Shown piece by piece: positions 1 to 7,517 of a stretch of 26,587 nt of DNA. The notes beneath the pieces were generated by a model. It had not been told where the DNA came from, searched no databases, and saw only the letters and a program-made list of their open reading frames with translations. Source of the DNA: Mycolicibacterium porcinum (GTDB lineage: Bacteria; Actinomycetota; Actinomycetes; Mycobacteriales; Mycobacteriaceae); NCBI GenBank assembly GCA_001942045.1, contig MSTD01000064.1, forward strand, positions 1 through 26,587. The letters are read 5' to 3'. The number at the start of each line of letters is the position of its first letter. Position 1 is the stretch's first letter. A program made the translations under genes and the position numbers.

Positions 1-416
1 TCACTGGCAATGTTGACGATCTTTGCCGTGCCTCCCTCGGCGAGGATCGTCTCGAGGAAGGCATGGGTCAGCCGAACGGGCCCGAGAAAGTTCACCGCGA
101 CCAACGCCTGCCAGAGCGTGTCGTCATTGGACATGAACGGCTCGACCCGGTCGAAGCCCGCGGCATTGACGATGACGGCTGGCGGCCCGTGCTCGGCCAC
201 GACGTCGTCGCGCAGTGTGCTCACCGCCTCCGGATCGGCCAGGTCGACCACGTGCGCGGTGGCATTCACACTGTGCTGCACCGTCTCGGCCAGCCCCGCT
301 TCATCGCGGTCGACGGCAGCCACCGTGGCGCCGGACTCCGCCAGCGCGATCGCGATGGCCCGGCCGATCCCCGAGGCCGCACCCGTGACCACGGCGACTT
401 TGTTGTCGAATCGCAC
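1..416 (-). CDS. Short-chain dehydrogenase/reductase (N-terminal part; runs off the window)
   Basis: The first 138 codons of an SDR-family NAD(P)(H)-dependent oxidoreductase are visible, beginning with GTG at 416 and a GGAGGA ribosome site 8 bases upstream. The Rossmann fold is clear: VAVVTGAASGIGRA carries the TGxxxGIG dinucleotide loop at residues ~10-20, an acidic residue follows beta2 (VDRD, favouring NAD(H)), and an NAAG motif follows beta4. The part with the catalytic Tyr-x3-Lys lies outside the window. It is divergent from the crotonase-fold gene at 573 and shares its promoter region, which suggests a joint role in acyl-CoA or alcohol/ketone catabolism under the nearby TetR. The substrate cannot be told from this half. 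Confidence 0.9.
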   Translation of the reverse strand, partial: MRFDNKVAVVTGAASGIGRAIAIALAESGATVAAVDRDEAGLAETVQHSVNATAHVVDLADPEAVSTLRDDVVAEHGPPAVIVNAAGFDRVEPFMSNDDTLWQALVAVNFLGPVRLTHAFLETILAEGGTAKIVNIAS

Positions 417-459
417 TATCTGTCCTCCCGATCTGCGGTGGTGTGGACGCGTGAAGCCC

Positions 460-488
460 ACTATCGGCCGCGCGGGGGAGAAAATCAA
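460..488 (-). promoter_or_regulatory. Predicted sigma-A promoter of the leftmost SDR gene
   Basis: On the minus strand TTGATT (483-488) is followed after 17 bases by GATAGT (460-465), about 45 bases before the GTG start at 416. It is back-to-back with the promoter of the gene at 573, so both share the repeats at 492-520. Prediction only. Confidence 0.45.
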
Positions 489-491
489 CCA

Positions 492-520
492 GATGGTCGA
501 TAATTGACTTGGATGGTCGA
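492..520. promoter_or_regulatory. Paired GATGGTCGA repeats, candidate TetR operator
   Basis: GATGGTCGA occurs exactly at 492-500 and again at 512-520, 20 bp apart (about two helical turns). The first overlaps an imperfect palindrome, GTCGATAATTGAC, at 496-508. The pair flanks the plus-strand -35 box and lies just upstream of the minus-strand -35 box. The core GGTCGA recurs as a perfect palindrome in front of the tetR gene at 1993, which makes that TetR the natural candidate binder. Binding is inferred. Confidence 0.5.
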
Positions 521-533
521 AAAACCGTAGGTT
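504..533 (+). promoter_or_regulatory. Predicted sigma-A promoter of the crotonase-fold gene
   Basis: TTGACT (504-509) is followed after 18 bases by TAGGTT (528-533), a mycobacterial TANNNT-type -10. Transcription would start near 540, about 33 bases before the ATG at 573. The second GATGGTCGA repeat sits in the spacer, so a bound repressor would block polymerase. Confidence 0.55.
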
Positions 534-572
534 CGGTTGAAATGCATTGCCATACCGAAGGGACAGTCCCCC

Positions 573-1385
573 ATGGATTTCTCTGATTACCAGCAGCTGA
601 CGCTGACCCGCCAGGACAACGGCGTCCTGCTGATTACGCTGAACCGGCCGGAGAAGTACAACGCGGCCGACGAAGGCATGCACACCGAACTCGCCAACAT
701 CTGGAAGGACGTGGCAGCGGACCCGCAGACCCGGGTCGCGGTGATCACCGGCGCCGGTAAGGCTTTCAGCGCGGGCGGCGACCTGGCGATGGTCGAGCGG
801 ATGGCCGGCGACTATGACCGGGTCTCACACATGCTCGACGAGATGAGCGACCTGGTCTACAACATGATCAACTGCGACAAGCCGATCGTGTCCGCGATCA
901 ACGGTGTCGCGGTCGGGGCCGGTGCGGTGGCCGCCCTACTGGCCGACGTCGCGATCATCGCCGAAGATGCCCGGATCGGCGACGGACACGTCAAGCTCGG
1001 TGTGGCAGCCGGCGACCACGCCGCCATCATCTGGCCCTTGCTGGCCGGGACGGCCAAGGCGAAGTACTACCTGATGACCGGCGAGATGATCGACGGTATC
1101 GAGGCCGAGCGTATCGGGATGGTCGCCAAAGCCCTTCCGCGCGAGGAGGTTCTGGACGAGGCACTGCGGATCGCGGACAATCTGGCCACCGGCGCCCAGC
1201 AGGCGATCCGGCTGACCAAGCGCGCGCTCAACAACTGGTTGCGCAATGCGGGCCCGATCTTCGACCAGTCCGCTGCCTACGAGATGTTGACGTTCCTCGG
1301 CCCCGACGTGGTCGAGGGATACACCGCGCTGCGGGAAAAGCGTTCTCCGCGTTTCCCGTCCGCGCAGTCGATGACAGGTCAGTAG
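573..1385 (+). CDS. Crotonase-fold (enoyl-CoA hydratase/isomerase superfamily) protein
   Basis: This 270-residue protein has normal crotonase length. ATG 573 is chosen because GAAGGGAC lies ~8 bases upstream and the fold starts soon after; an upstream TTG at 537 is unlikely. The CoA/oxyanion-hole strand [10 protein letters not shown] (~65-73) and the second oxyanion segment NGVAVGAG (~110-117) are present. However, aligning to the classical hydratase puts Val119 where the first catalytic Glu (GGCE) belongs and His139 where the second (PE) belongs; the local sequence is [14 protein letters not shown]. It is therefore unlikely to be an ordinary enoyl-CoA hydratase and may use an Asp/His chemistry. 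It is divergent from an SDR and converges with a tetR gene, overlapping its stop by 7 bases. Confidence 0.9.
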   Translation: MDFSDYQQLTLTRQDNGVLLITLNRPEKYNAADEGMHTELANIWKDVAADPQTRVAVITGAGKAFSAGGDLAMVERMAGDYDRVSHMLDEMSDLVYNMINCDKPIVSAINGVAVGAGAVAALLADVAIIAEDARIGDGHVKLGVAAGDHAAIIWPLLAGTAKAKYYLMTGEMIDGIEAERIGMVAKALPREEVLDEALRIADNLATGAQQAIRLTKRALNNWLRNAGPIFDQSAAYEMLTFLGPDVVEGYTALREKRSPRFPSAQSMTGQ

Positions 1386-1993
1386 AACAGACACAGGGCC
1401 CGGTCGACGATCGCCGAGCGCAATTCGGCGCGATCGTCGTCGTGCATCCCGGGTCCGATCCAGATTGAGGACTGGTTGAGAATGCCGTGCAGGCACTGCA
1501 GGGCGACATTGACGTCAGGACAGGTGAATTCACCTTCTGCCACACCCTGTTCCACCACCCGGCGGAATACCGCGTCGTGCCGACGCCGCATGTCTTTCAT
1601 CGGCTCGTCGAAGGCGGCCGGCCAGCCTCGGGGCCAGGAGAACACGGCGGCCACCTCGGGCGCGGTCTCGGTGAGGATGCGGATCTGCTCATCGATCAAC
1701 GCCGCGAGATGCTCGCGAACACCCGCATTCCCGACGGCCTCTTCCCGGGCTTCCAGCCGCTGCAGGACCTCCCGCGTGAGGGTTTCCAGCGCCGCGGCAA
1801 CCAAGGCGTCCTTGGACGAAAAGTAGTGGTACAGCGTGGCCTTCGCGATATCGGTCTGCTCGGCGACGTCTTCCAGGCTCATGCCCTGATAGCCGGATTC
1901 GGTGAGAATACGGGTGGCGGTCTTGACGATCTCGGCCTTGCGCCGGTCACGTCGGCGCGCCACACGACTGGAGCCTTCCGGCTGATCCACCAC
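1379..1993 (-). CDS. TetR-family transcriptional regulator
   Basis: This is a 204-residue TetR/AcrR repressor. The N-terminal DNA-binding domain is typical: a basic lead ([15 protein letters not shown]), then [20 protein letters not shown], the helix-turn-helix ending in the family's YxYF signature, then SSKDALV. The remaining ~130 residues form a divergent ligand domain. The start is GTG at 1993, with AGGATGAGG close upstream; a second GTG follows directly. A perfect GGTCGA-N4-TCGACC palindrome lies 22 bases upstream, and the same GGTCGA core is repeated in the SDR/crotonase promoter. The likely role is autorepression plus control of those two genes, with an acyl-CoA or related ligand (inferred). 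Confidence 0.9.
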   Translation of the reverse strand: MVDQPEGSSRVARRRDRRKAEIVKTATRILTESGYQGMSLEDVAEQTDIAKATLYHYFSSKDALVAAALETLTREVLQRLEAREEAVGNAGVREHLAALIDEQIRILTETAPEVAAVFSWPRGWPAAFDEPMKDMRRRHDAVFRRVVEQGVAEGEFTCPDVNVALQCLHGILNQSSIWIGPGMHDDDRAELRSAIVDRALCLFY

Positions 1994-2014
1994 GGCCTCA
2001 TCCTAACCAGGGTG

Positions 2015-2030
2015 GGTCGACTACTCGACC
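2015..2030. promoter_or_regulatory. Perfect inverted repeat GGTCGA-N4-TCGACC, candidate TetR autoregulatory operator
   Basis: The arms at 2015-2020 and 2025-2030 are exact complements. The site lies between the stop of the upstream HTH gene (2042) and the GTG of tetR (1993). Its half-site matches the repeats at 492-520. Confidence 0.5.
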
Positions 2031-2041
2031 GTGTGGACGAA

Positions 2042-2890
2042 TTACGACGACGGAGCACCGACCACGGAGAGCAACTGCAGCTTCTCGTAACTCTCGCTTC
2101 CCGGCACCGCGGTGTAGACCAACAGCGAGTGCGACTGCTCGGGGTCGAGCAGGATCTGGCAGTTGAGTTCGAGACTCCCGACCTCGGGATGCCGATAGCG
2201 CTTGATGTTGCGCGGCTTGATGCCGATCTCGTGCTGATCCCACAGGCGCCTGAACTCTGCGCTCTCGGCGGTGAGCAGTTCGGCGTAGCGAGCGGCCTTG
2301 GACCCCGGCCCACGCAGTGCGAGCACTCCGCGCAGGCCGGAAACGTACATGCGCGAATAGAACTCGTGATCCTCGCGGGGATAGAGGCCGCGCACCGCCG
2401 GGTCGGTGAACCAGCGATACCCGATGCTGCGCGAGGGCCCGGTGTAGTGGCACAGGTCGCCGACGAGCGCGACACCGAGCGGCGTCTGCCGCAGAGTCTC
2501 CCCCAGTTCGGTGACGATCTCAGCCGGGGTGTCGGTGAGCCGGTCGAAGATGCGCAGCATGCCGGGGCTGATGTGATCACTGCTCGCCCCACGCACCGGC
2601 GGTTGATGTCCGGCGAGGCGGAAGAGGTGGTCACGCTCGTCAAGAGACAGATGCAAGCCCTGCGCCATCGAGGCGATCATCTGCTCCGAGGGCTGCGGTC
2701 CGCGCTCCCGCTCCAGCCTGGCGTAGTAATCGGTCGACATGTGGCACAGTGCGGCGACCTCCTCGCGCCGCAGCCCGGTCGTTCGGCGGCGGTGTCCACG
2801 CGGGAGCCCGACGTCCTCGGGCTGCAACGCCCCGCGTCGGCGGACGAGGAATTCCGCCAGCCCGGCTCGATCGATCATGCCTGCCATCAT
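2042..2890 (-). CDS. XRE-type HTH regulator with MmyB-like ligand-binding domain
   Basis: About 282 residues. An N-terminal xenobiotic-response-element type HTH (residues ~8-80; [20 protein letters not shown] then [12 protein letters not shown]) is followed by the MmyB-like domain, recognisable by [18 protein letters not shown], the [10 protein letters not shown] region and the C-terminal [16 protein letters not shown] and SHSLLVYTA. This family is common in actinobacteria, and a fatty-acid-like ligand has been seen in one structure. Two tandem ATGs (2890, 2887) follow GGGGAG immediately, and another ATG is at 2878; the start is uncertain within these 12 bases. The open frame runs further upstream, but that part is antisense to the SDR. 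It is divergent from the SDR gene at 2966, the pairing usually seen for this family. Confidence 0.88.
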   Translation of the reverse strand: MMAGMIDRAGLAEFLVRRRGALQPEDVGLPRGHRRRTTGLRREEVAALCHMSTDYYARLERERGPQPSEQMIASMAQGLHLSLDERDHLFRLAGHQPPVRGASSDHISPGMLRIFDRLTDTPAEIVTELGETLRQTPLGVALVGDLCHYTGPSRSIGYRWFTDPAVRGLYPREDHEFYSRMYVSGLRGVLALRGPGSKAARYAELLTAESAEFRRLWDQHEIGIKPRNIKRYRHPEVGSLELNCQILLDPEQSHSLLVYTAVPGSESYEKLQLLSVVGAPSS

Positions 2891-2911
2891 CTCCCCGACC
2901 TGACCGCTCAG

Positions 2912-2932
2912 CCACGGATCGTCAGACCGTGG
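2912..2932. promoter_or_regulatory. Inverted repeat CCACGG-N9-CCGTGG in the HTH/SDR divergent promoter
   Basis: Exact 6-base arms at 2912-2917 and 2927-2932 lie in the 75-base gap between the MmyB-like regulator and the SDR. This is a candidate operator for the regulator, based on position and symmetry only. Confidence 0.35.
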
Positions 2933-2965
2933 ATACGGCGCAGCCCGGTGGGCAACCTCGAACAC

Positions 2966-3943
2966 ATGCCAACCGATTACGACATCACGATCGACGACCT
3001 GTCCGGCAAGCGTGCGGTGGTGACCGGCGCGAGCGACGGCATCGGCCTCGGCATCGCGGCAAGGCTCGCCGCCGTCGGGGCCGAAGTGGTCATGCCGGTA
3101 CGGAATCCAGACAAAGGAGAGGCGGCCGCCGCCAAGATCCGCGAACAGCATCCGCACGCGAAGCTCACACTGGAGGAGCTCGACCTGTCCTCGCTGGCCT
3201 CGGTGGCCGCGCTCGGTCAGAAACTGCGAGCCGAGGGTGCTCCGATTCACGTCCTCGTCAACAACGCCGGCGTGATGACTCCGCCCGACCGGCAGACCAC
3301 CGCCGACGGATTCGAGCTGCAGTTCGGCACGAACCACCTGGGCCACTTCGCCCTCACCGGCCATCTGCTGCCGCTACTCAGGGCGGGCCGGGCCCGGGTG
3401 ACGTCTCAGACCAGCGTCGCCGCCCGCAGCGGGACCATCAACTGGGACGACGTGAACTGGGCGCACTCCTACGACGGCATGGCGGCCTACCGGCAGTCCA
3501 AGATCGCCGTCGGGCTGTTCGGACTCGAGCTCAGTCGTCGCAGTGCGGCGGCCGGCTGGGGCATCACCAGCAACATCTCTCATCCCGGGGTCGCCCCTAC
3601 CAACCTGCTGGCGGCGCGACCGGAGGTCGGACGCGCCAAGGACACCGTCGGCGTGCGGCTGATCCGCTGGTTCTCCGCACGCGGCCTCGTGGTGGGAACC
3701 GTCGACAGCGCGAAACTACCCGCACTGATGGCGGCGGCGTCGGCCACGGCCACGGACGGCGCGTTCTACGGACCCCAATGGCCGGGGCACGTCGGCGGCC
3801 CACCCGGTACACAGAAACTCTGGAAACCACTGCGCGACAACGAGAACGCGGCACGTCTGTGGACAGTGTCCGAAGACCTCACGGGCGTCGGTTTCGCGTC
3901 GGACCAGACGCGGCCACCCCGGTCGCCGCGGCCCAGCCACTAA
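2966..3943 (+). CDS. SDR-family oxidoreductase (retinol-dehydrogenase-like)
   Basis: 325 residues. The Rossmann motif [15 protein letters not shown] (~14-28), an NP-type NADP-binding Arg (VRNPDKG), the NNAGVM motif and the catalytic Ser (SQTSVA) with YRQSK (Tyr-x3-Lys) are all present. The layout and the [19 protein letters not shown] segment match the protochlorophyllide/retinol-reductase-like group, which reduces or oxidises bulky hydrophobic carbonyls or alcohols with NADP(H). ATG 2966 is taken; an in-frame GTG at 2948 is an alternative, and neither has a strong ribosome site. It is divergent from the MmyB-like regulator and probably its target. The glycosyltransferase gene follows after 11 bases. 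Confidence 0.9.
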   Translation: MPTDYDITIDDLSGKRAVVTGASDGIGLGIAARLAAVGAEVVMPVRNPDKGEAAAAKIREQHPHAKLTLEELDLSSLASVAALGQKLRAEGAPIHVLVNNAGVMTPPDRQTTADGFELQFGTNHLGHFALTGHLLPLLRAGRARVTSQTSVAARSGTINWDDVNWAHSYDGMAAYRQSKIAVGLFGLELSRRSAAAGWGITSNISHPGVAPTNLLAARPEVGRAKDTVGVRLIRWFSARGLVVGTVDSAKLPALMAAASATATDGAFYGPQWPGHVGGPPGTQKLWKPLRDNENAARLWTVSEDLTGVGFASDQTRPPRSPRPSH

Positions 3944-3946
3944 CGT
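3941..3946 (+). promoter_or_regulatory. TANNNT -10 box (TAACGT) just before the GT39-like gene
   Basis: TAACGT overlaps the SDR stop codon and ends 8 bases before the GTG at 3955. This fits a leaderless or nearly leaderless mycobacterial transcript. No ribosome site is visible, so read-through from the SDR gene is the alternative. Confidence 0.35.
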
Positions 3947-3954
3947 AGATCCAT

Positions 3955-5412
3955 GTGACCACCGCCGACGTCGATAGGCCTGCCGGTCAGCGCATATCGC
4001 CGTTCGCGGCGGGCATCGTGCTCCCGATCAGCATCATCACCGCCTTATTGCATTGCATCGCAGGCGTATTGGACCAGCACTACTGGTTCGACGAGGTGTA
4101 CATGCTGTCCATCGGTCGCAGTCATCTCGACTGGGGATCGGCCGATCAGCCACCGTTGACACCTGCACTCGCGGCGCTGGCGGACGCCGTCGCGCCCGGT
4201 TCGGTGATCGTGCTGCGACTGGCCGCGGTATTGGCGACCGCCGGAGCGGTCGTGGTGGCCGGTCTCATCGCCCGCGAGCTCGGGTGCGACGGGCGCGCGC
4301 AGGGTCTGACGGCCGCCGCGCAGGCAACCGCCGCCTGGTCCTCCTTGGTTGGGCATTGGCTGACGCCCTACACCCTCGAGCCCGTGCAGTGGCTACTGTT
4401 GATCTGGCTGGTGGTGCGATGGGTTCGAGTGCGCGAGGACCGTCTCCTTCTCGCGGTCGGTGTCGTGGCCGGCATCGCGGCGATGACGAAATTCCAGGCT
4501 GTGTTGTTGGGTGTCGTGCTCATCGCGGCGGTCGCGGCGGTCGGCCCACGGGACCTCCCGCGTCGTCCGCTGTTGTGGGGTGGTGTGGGTATTGCTGTTG
4601 CCCTGGCCATGCCGACGTTCATCTGGCAATTCCGCAACGGCTGGCCGCAATTGAAGATGGCACCGGTTGTCGCGGGTGAGGCCGAGGCGTTGTACGGCGG
4701 CCGGCCGGGTATCGCTGTGCAGCTGATCGTGTTCGCCGGTGTGCTCGGAGTCGGCCTCGGCGCGTACGGGCTCTGGCTCCTGTTTCGGGTACCGGCGTTA
4801 CGTGACTACCGGTTCGTCGGTGTCACCTTCGTCGTGCTCTACGTGGTGTTCCTCGCCACCGCGGGCCGGCCCTATTACATCGTCGGCATGTCTGCGCCGC
4901 TGGCCGCGGTCGGCGCATTGGGCCTCCAGTGGCGCCGCGAAGCGGGGTCCCGGCGTGCCCGCTGGCTGGTGTGGCCGGCCTGCGTGGCGAGCGTTGCACT
5001 GGCGCTCGGGGCGCTGGTCATTTCGACGACCGCGGTTCACTCCGACGTACCCGAGAAGATCGCACAACGCGCCGGCGACATGTACCGATCGCTGCCCGCC
5101 GACCGGCGGGAGCACACCGCGCTGCTCGGTGACGCTTACCTCGTCGCAGCGTATCTCGACGGCTACGGGCATCGATATGGCCTGCCTGCGGCATACAGCC
5201 TCAACCGCAGCTACGGCTATTTCCCGCCGCCACGGGCCGATCAATCCGACGTGCTCTATATCGGCAAGGACCCCGGCGAGCTCCGTCAGTACTTTCTGGG
5301 CGTGCGCGTGGCCGGTGACATCGGCGAGGACATGCACGCGTACCTTCTGACCGGGCGACAACAACCGTGGGAACTGATCTGGCCACGATTGCGCAATTTG
5401 ACCGTGTCCTGA
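3955..5412 (+). CDS. Polytopic GT-C glycosyltransferase, family 39/ArnT-like
   Basis: 485 residues. An N-terminal membrane segment (~17-39) is followed by an extracytoplasmic loop with the acidic pair Asp46-Glu47 (WFDEVYM), and then GSADQPPLTPAL. This is the arrangement of family 39 and ArnT/PMT-like enzymes, whose first-loop Asp/Glu handle a polyprenyl-phosphate sugar donor. About 8-10 further hydrophobic segments follow up to ~residue 345, then a ~130-residue soluble C-terminal part. It would act at the outer face of the plasma membrane on an envelope acceptor or protein; the acceptor is unknown. It may be co-transcribed with the SDR. It converges with the relic at 5429-5473 and the second MmyB-like gene. 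Confidence 0.85.
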   Translation: MTTADVDRPAGQRISPFAAGIVLPISIITALLHCIAGVLDQHYWFDEVYMLSIGRSHLDWGSADQPPLTPALAALADAVAPGSVIVLRLAAVLATAGAVVVAGLIARELGCDGRAQGLTAAAQATAAWSSLVGHWLTPYTLEPVQWLLLIWLVVRWVRVREDRLLLAVGVVAGIAAMTKFQAVLLGVVLIAAVAAVGPRDLPRRPLLWGGVGIAVALAMPTFIWQFRNGWPQLKMAPVVAGEAEALYGGRPGIAVQLIVFAGVLGVGLGAYGLWLLFRVPALRDYRFVGVTFVVLYVVFLATAGRPYYIVGMSAPLAAVGALGLQWRREAGSRRARWLVWPACVASVALALGALVISTTAVHSDVPEKIAQRAGDMYRSLPADRREHTALLGDAYLVAAYLDGYGHRYGLPAAYSLNRSYGYFPPPRADQSDVLYIGKDPGELRQYFLGVRVAGDIGEDMHAYLLTGRQQPWELIWPRLRNLTVS

Positions 5413-5428
5413 ATCGGCTGCCGCAGCT

Positions 5429-5473
5429 CGGATAGAGGACCGCGGGCCCCAGCCACCGAGCCACGAAGTGGCG
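5429..5473 (-). pseudogene. Relic of a TetR-family C-terminus
   Basis: Read on the minus strand directly after the stop of the HTH gene at 5474, the frame gives RHFVARWLGPAVLYPS. This closely matches RRFIARWLGPAILYPR, the C-terminus of the TetR encoded at 9655-10287. The DNA also matches: 5429-5474 and 9694-9739 agree at 36 of 46 positions without gaps. No other part of a TetR gene is visible here, so it reads as a decayed remnant. The fact that it is in frame with the HTH gene's stop may be coincidence or the trace of a fusion. Confidence 0.6.
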
Positions 5474-6334
5474 TCACTTGCGCGTCGGACTAGACGCACT
5501 CCAACTGGCCATGAGGCTCAAAGCTTGCGCAGAAGAGGAATTCGGTTCCGCGGTGTACCCGACGAGGGATAACCCCGGTGCCGCCGCTAATTCGAAAACG
5601 TTGTAGGTGAGCGTGAGATCACCGAACTCGGGGTGCCCGAATTTCTTGACACCATGCCGGTGGGCGGTCACATTGTGGGCCGCCCAACGGGTGCGGAACT
5701 CGATGCTCTGGGTGGCGAGTTCTCCGACGATCTGGGTCATGGCAGGCGAGTGAGGATCCCTGGCCGCCTCGGCCTGCAACAAGGAGACCGCTTCGTCGGC
5801 GCTGCGCTGCCATTCCGGAAACACCTGCGCGGCAGACGAATCGAGGAAGATGAATCGGGCGAAGTTGGGACGCCCGACGGCCCTGTCGTACAGCGGTGAA
5901 TACAACAGGCGGCCCAGCGGGTTCGCGGCCAGGATGTCGAGATTGCCGTCGAGCACGATGGCCGGGGAGCCGGACATGCCATCGATCAACGCCTGAACGC
6001 CCTCCGGCAATTTGCGAACAGTGGTCCGCTTGTTCCGCCTGGGCGCGCGGGTGCCGGCAGCGGCGCGGACCAGGTTGAAGAAGTGAACCGTCTCGTCCTC
6101 CGAAAGCCGCAACGCCCTGCTGATCGCCTGCAGCACCTCGTCGGACACGCCTGTGACGTTGCCCCGCTCGATCTGCGTGTAGTACTCGGTGCTCACCCCG
6201 GCGAGCTGCGCGGCCTCCTCACGCCGCAAGCCGGGCACCCGGCGTCGCACGCCGGGGGCCAGCCCGACCTGCTCGGGGGTGATCTTGGCGCGCCGGGACA
6301 TCAGGAACTCCCTGATGTCCTTCGCGATGTCCAC
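5474..6334 (-). CDS. XRE-type HTH regulator with MmyB-like ligand-binding domain (second copy)
   Basis: 286 residues from GTG 6334. The HTH is at ~10-70 (VPGLRREEAAQLAGVSTEYY, TQIERGN). A basic linker (APRRNKRTT) leads to the MmyB-like domain, with PAIVLDGNLDILAANPLGRL and, near the end, HPEFGDLTLTYNVFELA. The start is supported by TACTGT (6341-6346) ending 6 bases before GTG, the leaderless pattern; an ATG at 6364 is the alternative. It is only moderately similar to the copy at 2042-2890, so they look like old paralogs. It is divergent from the alpha/beta hydrolase at 6473, the probable target, with a palindrome between them. A TetR relic follows its stop. Confidence 0.88.
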   Translation of the reverse strand: MDIAKDIREFLMSRRAKITPEQVGLAPGVRRRVPGLRREEAAQLAGVSTEYYTQIERGNVTGVSDEVLQAISRALRLSEDETVHFFNLVRAAAGTRAPRRNKRTTVRKLPEGVQALIDGMSGSPAIVLDGNLDILAANPLGRLLYSPLYDRAVGRPNFARFIFLDSSAAQVFPEWQRSADEAVSLLQAEAARDPHSPAMTQIVGELATQSIEFRTRWAAHNVTAHRHGVKKFGHPEFGDLTLTYNVFELAAAPGLSLVGYTAEPNSSSAQALSLMASWSASSPTRK

Positions 6335-6362
6335 ACTCCAACAGTAGGGAAGGGCGGTGGGC

Positions 6363-6393
6363 ATAGGGAGGGGTTGCCGGTACCCCCTATAAG
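6363..6393. promoter_or_regulatory. Nested palindrome and -10 box between the HTH regulator and the hydrolase
   Basis: GGGGT (6370-6374) and ACCCC (6382-6386) form an exact inverted repeat with a 7-base spacer, nested in ATAGGG (6363-6368) and CCCTAT (6385-6390). TATAAG (6388-6393) is a plausible -10 for the hydrolase gene and abuts the symmetry. It is a candidate operator for the divergent MmyB-like regulator (inferred). Confidence 0.45.
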
Positions 6394-6472
6394 CAGCGTC
6401 TCCCCCATCGCATCAGCAAGCCCATAGCGTCGGGATACAGAGAGGTTCGTCCAACGGAAACGAGGTTGCGAG

Positions 6473-7390
6473 ATGCCCGACAACAACGAAGCACAGGAAG
6501 CATTCGACGGCTTCGTCGAGTTGTGGACCACCGGTACCACGGCGGGCCGTCGCGCACCGGTGTTGCGCCGTCCCCACGAGGTGGGCCTGCAGTACGAGGA
6601 CGTGGTGTTCCCGTCGATGGACGGTGTGCCCCTTGAGGGCTGGTTCATCCCCGCCGAGTCGGACCGGCTGATCATCCACAACCACTTCCTGCCCGGCAAC
6701 CGCTACGGCTACCCGGGGCACCTGCCAGAGTTCGGCGGCCTGGGCGGCTTCGAGGTCAACTTCCTGCCGGAGTACAAGGCACTCCACGAAGCGGGGTACA
6801 ACGTACTGGCCTACGACATCCGTAACCACGGCATGAGCGGTCAGGGCAACGGCGGCATCGCTGGCATCGGGTTGACCGAGTACCGCGATGTCATCGGATC
6901 GCTGCGCTACGCCGCGGCCCGGCCGGATACCAAGAATATGAAGAAGATGCTGCTGTCGGTGTGCCTTGGCGCGGATTCCACCGCTGTCGCGTGGTCGAAG
7001 CACCCGGAAGAGTTCTCCGAGATCCAGGCCATGGTCATGCTGCAGCCCGTGTCCGGCAGCTACATCGTGGAGGAGTTCGTCAAGGGCATCGGCATGGAGG
7101 ACGGCTACGCCAAGTTCGACAAGGCCGTCCACGAGCGGACCGGATTCCACCTGGCCGAGCAGTCACCGCTGGAGCACGTGAAGGCCGTGACGGTGCCGAC
7201 GCTGGTGGCCCAGGTTCACGACGACGTCATGACGCGACCGCAGGATGTGCAGGACATCTTCGACGCCCTGACTGTCGAGGAGAAGTCCCTGCACTGGATC
7301 ACCGGAACCGACCGCCGATTCGACGGCTACAACTACTTCGGAGTGCACCCCGAGGTTCCGATCGAATGGTTCGACAAGCACGTCAAGTGA
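6473..7390 (+). CDS. Alpha/beta-hydrolase-fold protein with Cys at the nucleophile elbow
   Basis: 305 residues, start ATG 6473 with GAGG 7 bases upstream. Fold landmarks are strand LIIHNHF (~66-72), GYNVLAYDIRNHGMSG (~108-123), the elbow LLSVCLGADS (~160-169) and VPTLVAQVHDDVMTRP (~241-255). The elbow reads S-V-Cys164-L-G instead of G-x-S-x-G, placing a Cys where the nucleophile sits, as in dienelactone hydrolases. Asp250/251 could be the acid. The expected His is not obvious: the segment after the acid reads TGTDRRFDGYNYFG, with His274 and His292 nearby. It may be a hydrolase of unusual mechanism or a non-enzymatic member. It is divergent from a MmyB-like regulator, and a dispersed repeat follows its 3' end. 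Confidence 0.85.
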   Translation: MPDNNEAQEAFDGFVELWTTGTTAGRRAPVLRRPHEVGLQYEDVVFPSMDGVPLEGWFIPAESDRLIIHNHFLPGNRYGYPGHLPEFGGLGGFEVNFLPEYKALHEAGYNVLAYDIRNHGMSGQGNGGIAGIGLTEYRDVIGSLRYAAARPDTKNMKKMLLSVCLGADSTAVAWSKHPEEFSEIQAMVMLQPVSGSYIVEEFVKGIGMEDGYAKFDKAVHERTGFHLAEQSPLEHVKAVTVPTLVAQVHDDVMTRPQDVQDIFDALTVEEKSLHWITGTDRRFDGYNYFGVHPEVPIEWFDKHVK

Positions 7391-7424
7391 CCGGGCGGGG
7401 CGCCCATGAGTGAACCGCCGGGCC

Positions 7425-7493
7425 TGTGACGAACGTGTAGGTTCTCGAGGCGAAAATCGGGAATCTGCCACCAAAGGCTGCACTTTCGTCACA
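7425..7493. repeat. Dispersed intergenic element with terminal inverted repeats, copy 1
   Basis: A 69-base element bounded by TGTGACGAACGTGTAG (7425-7440) and CTGCACTTTCGTCACA (7478-7493), which are complementary at 14 of 16 positions. A second copy lies at 23858-23925. Shared blocks include GTGTAGGTT on the left and CAAAGGCTGCAC plus TCGTCACAG on the right, while the middle differs. It sits between convergent genes (hydrolase and tetR), where it could act as a two-way transcript end, or it may be a small REP/MITE-like element. Confidence 0.7.
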
Positions 7494-7517
7494 GTGCCGC
7501 AGAGATGACATCGACCG

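Noticed and set aside
1487..3943. An 818-codon open frame on the plus strand
   Set aside because: Only its last 325 codons (from 2966) show SDR motifs; the first part is antisense to the tetR and MmyB-like genes and has no recognisable domain. It is a GC-rich shadow frame.
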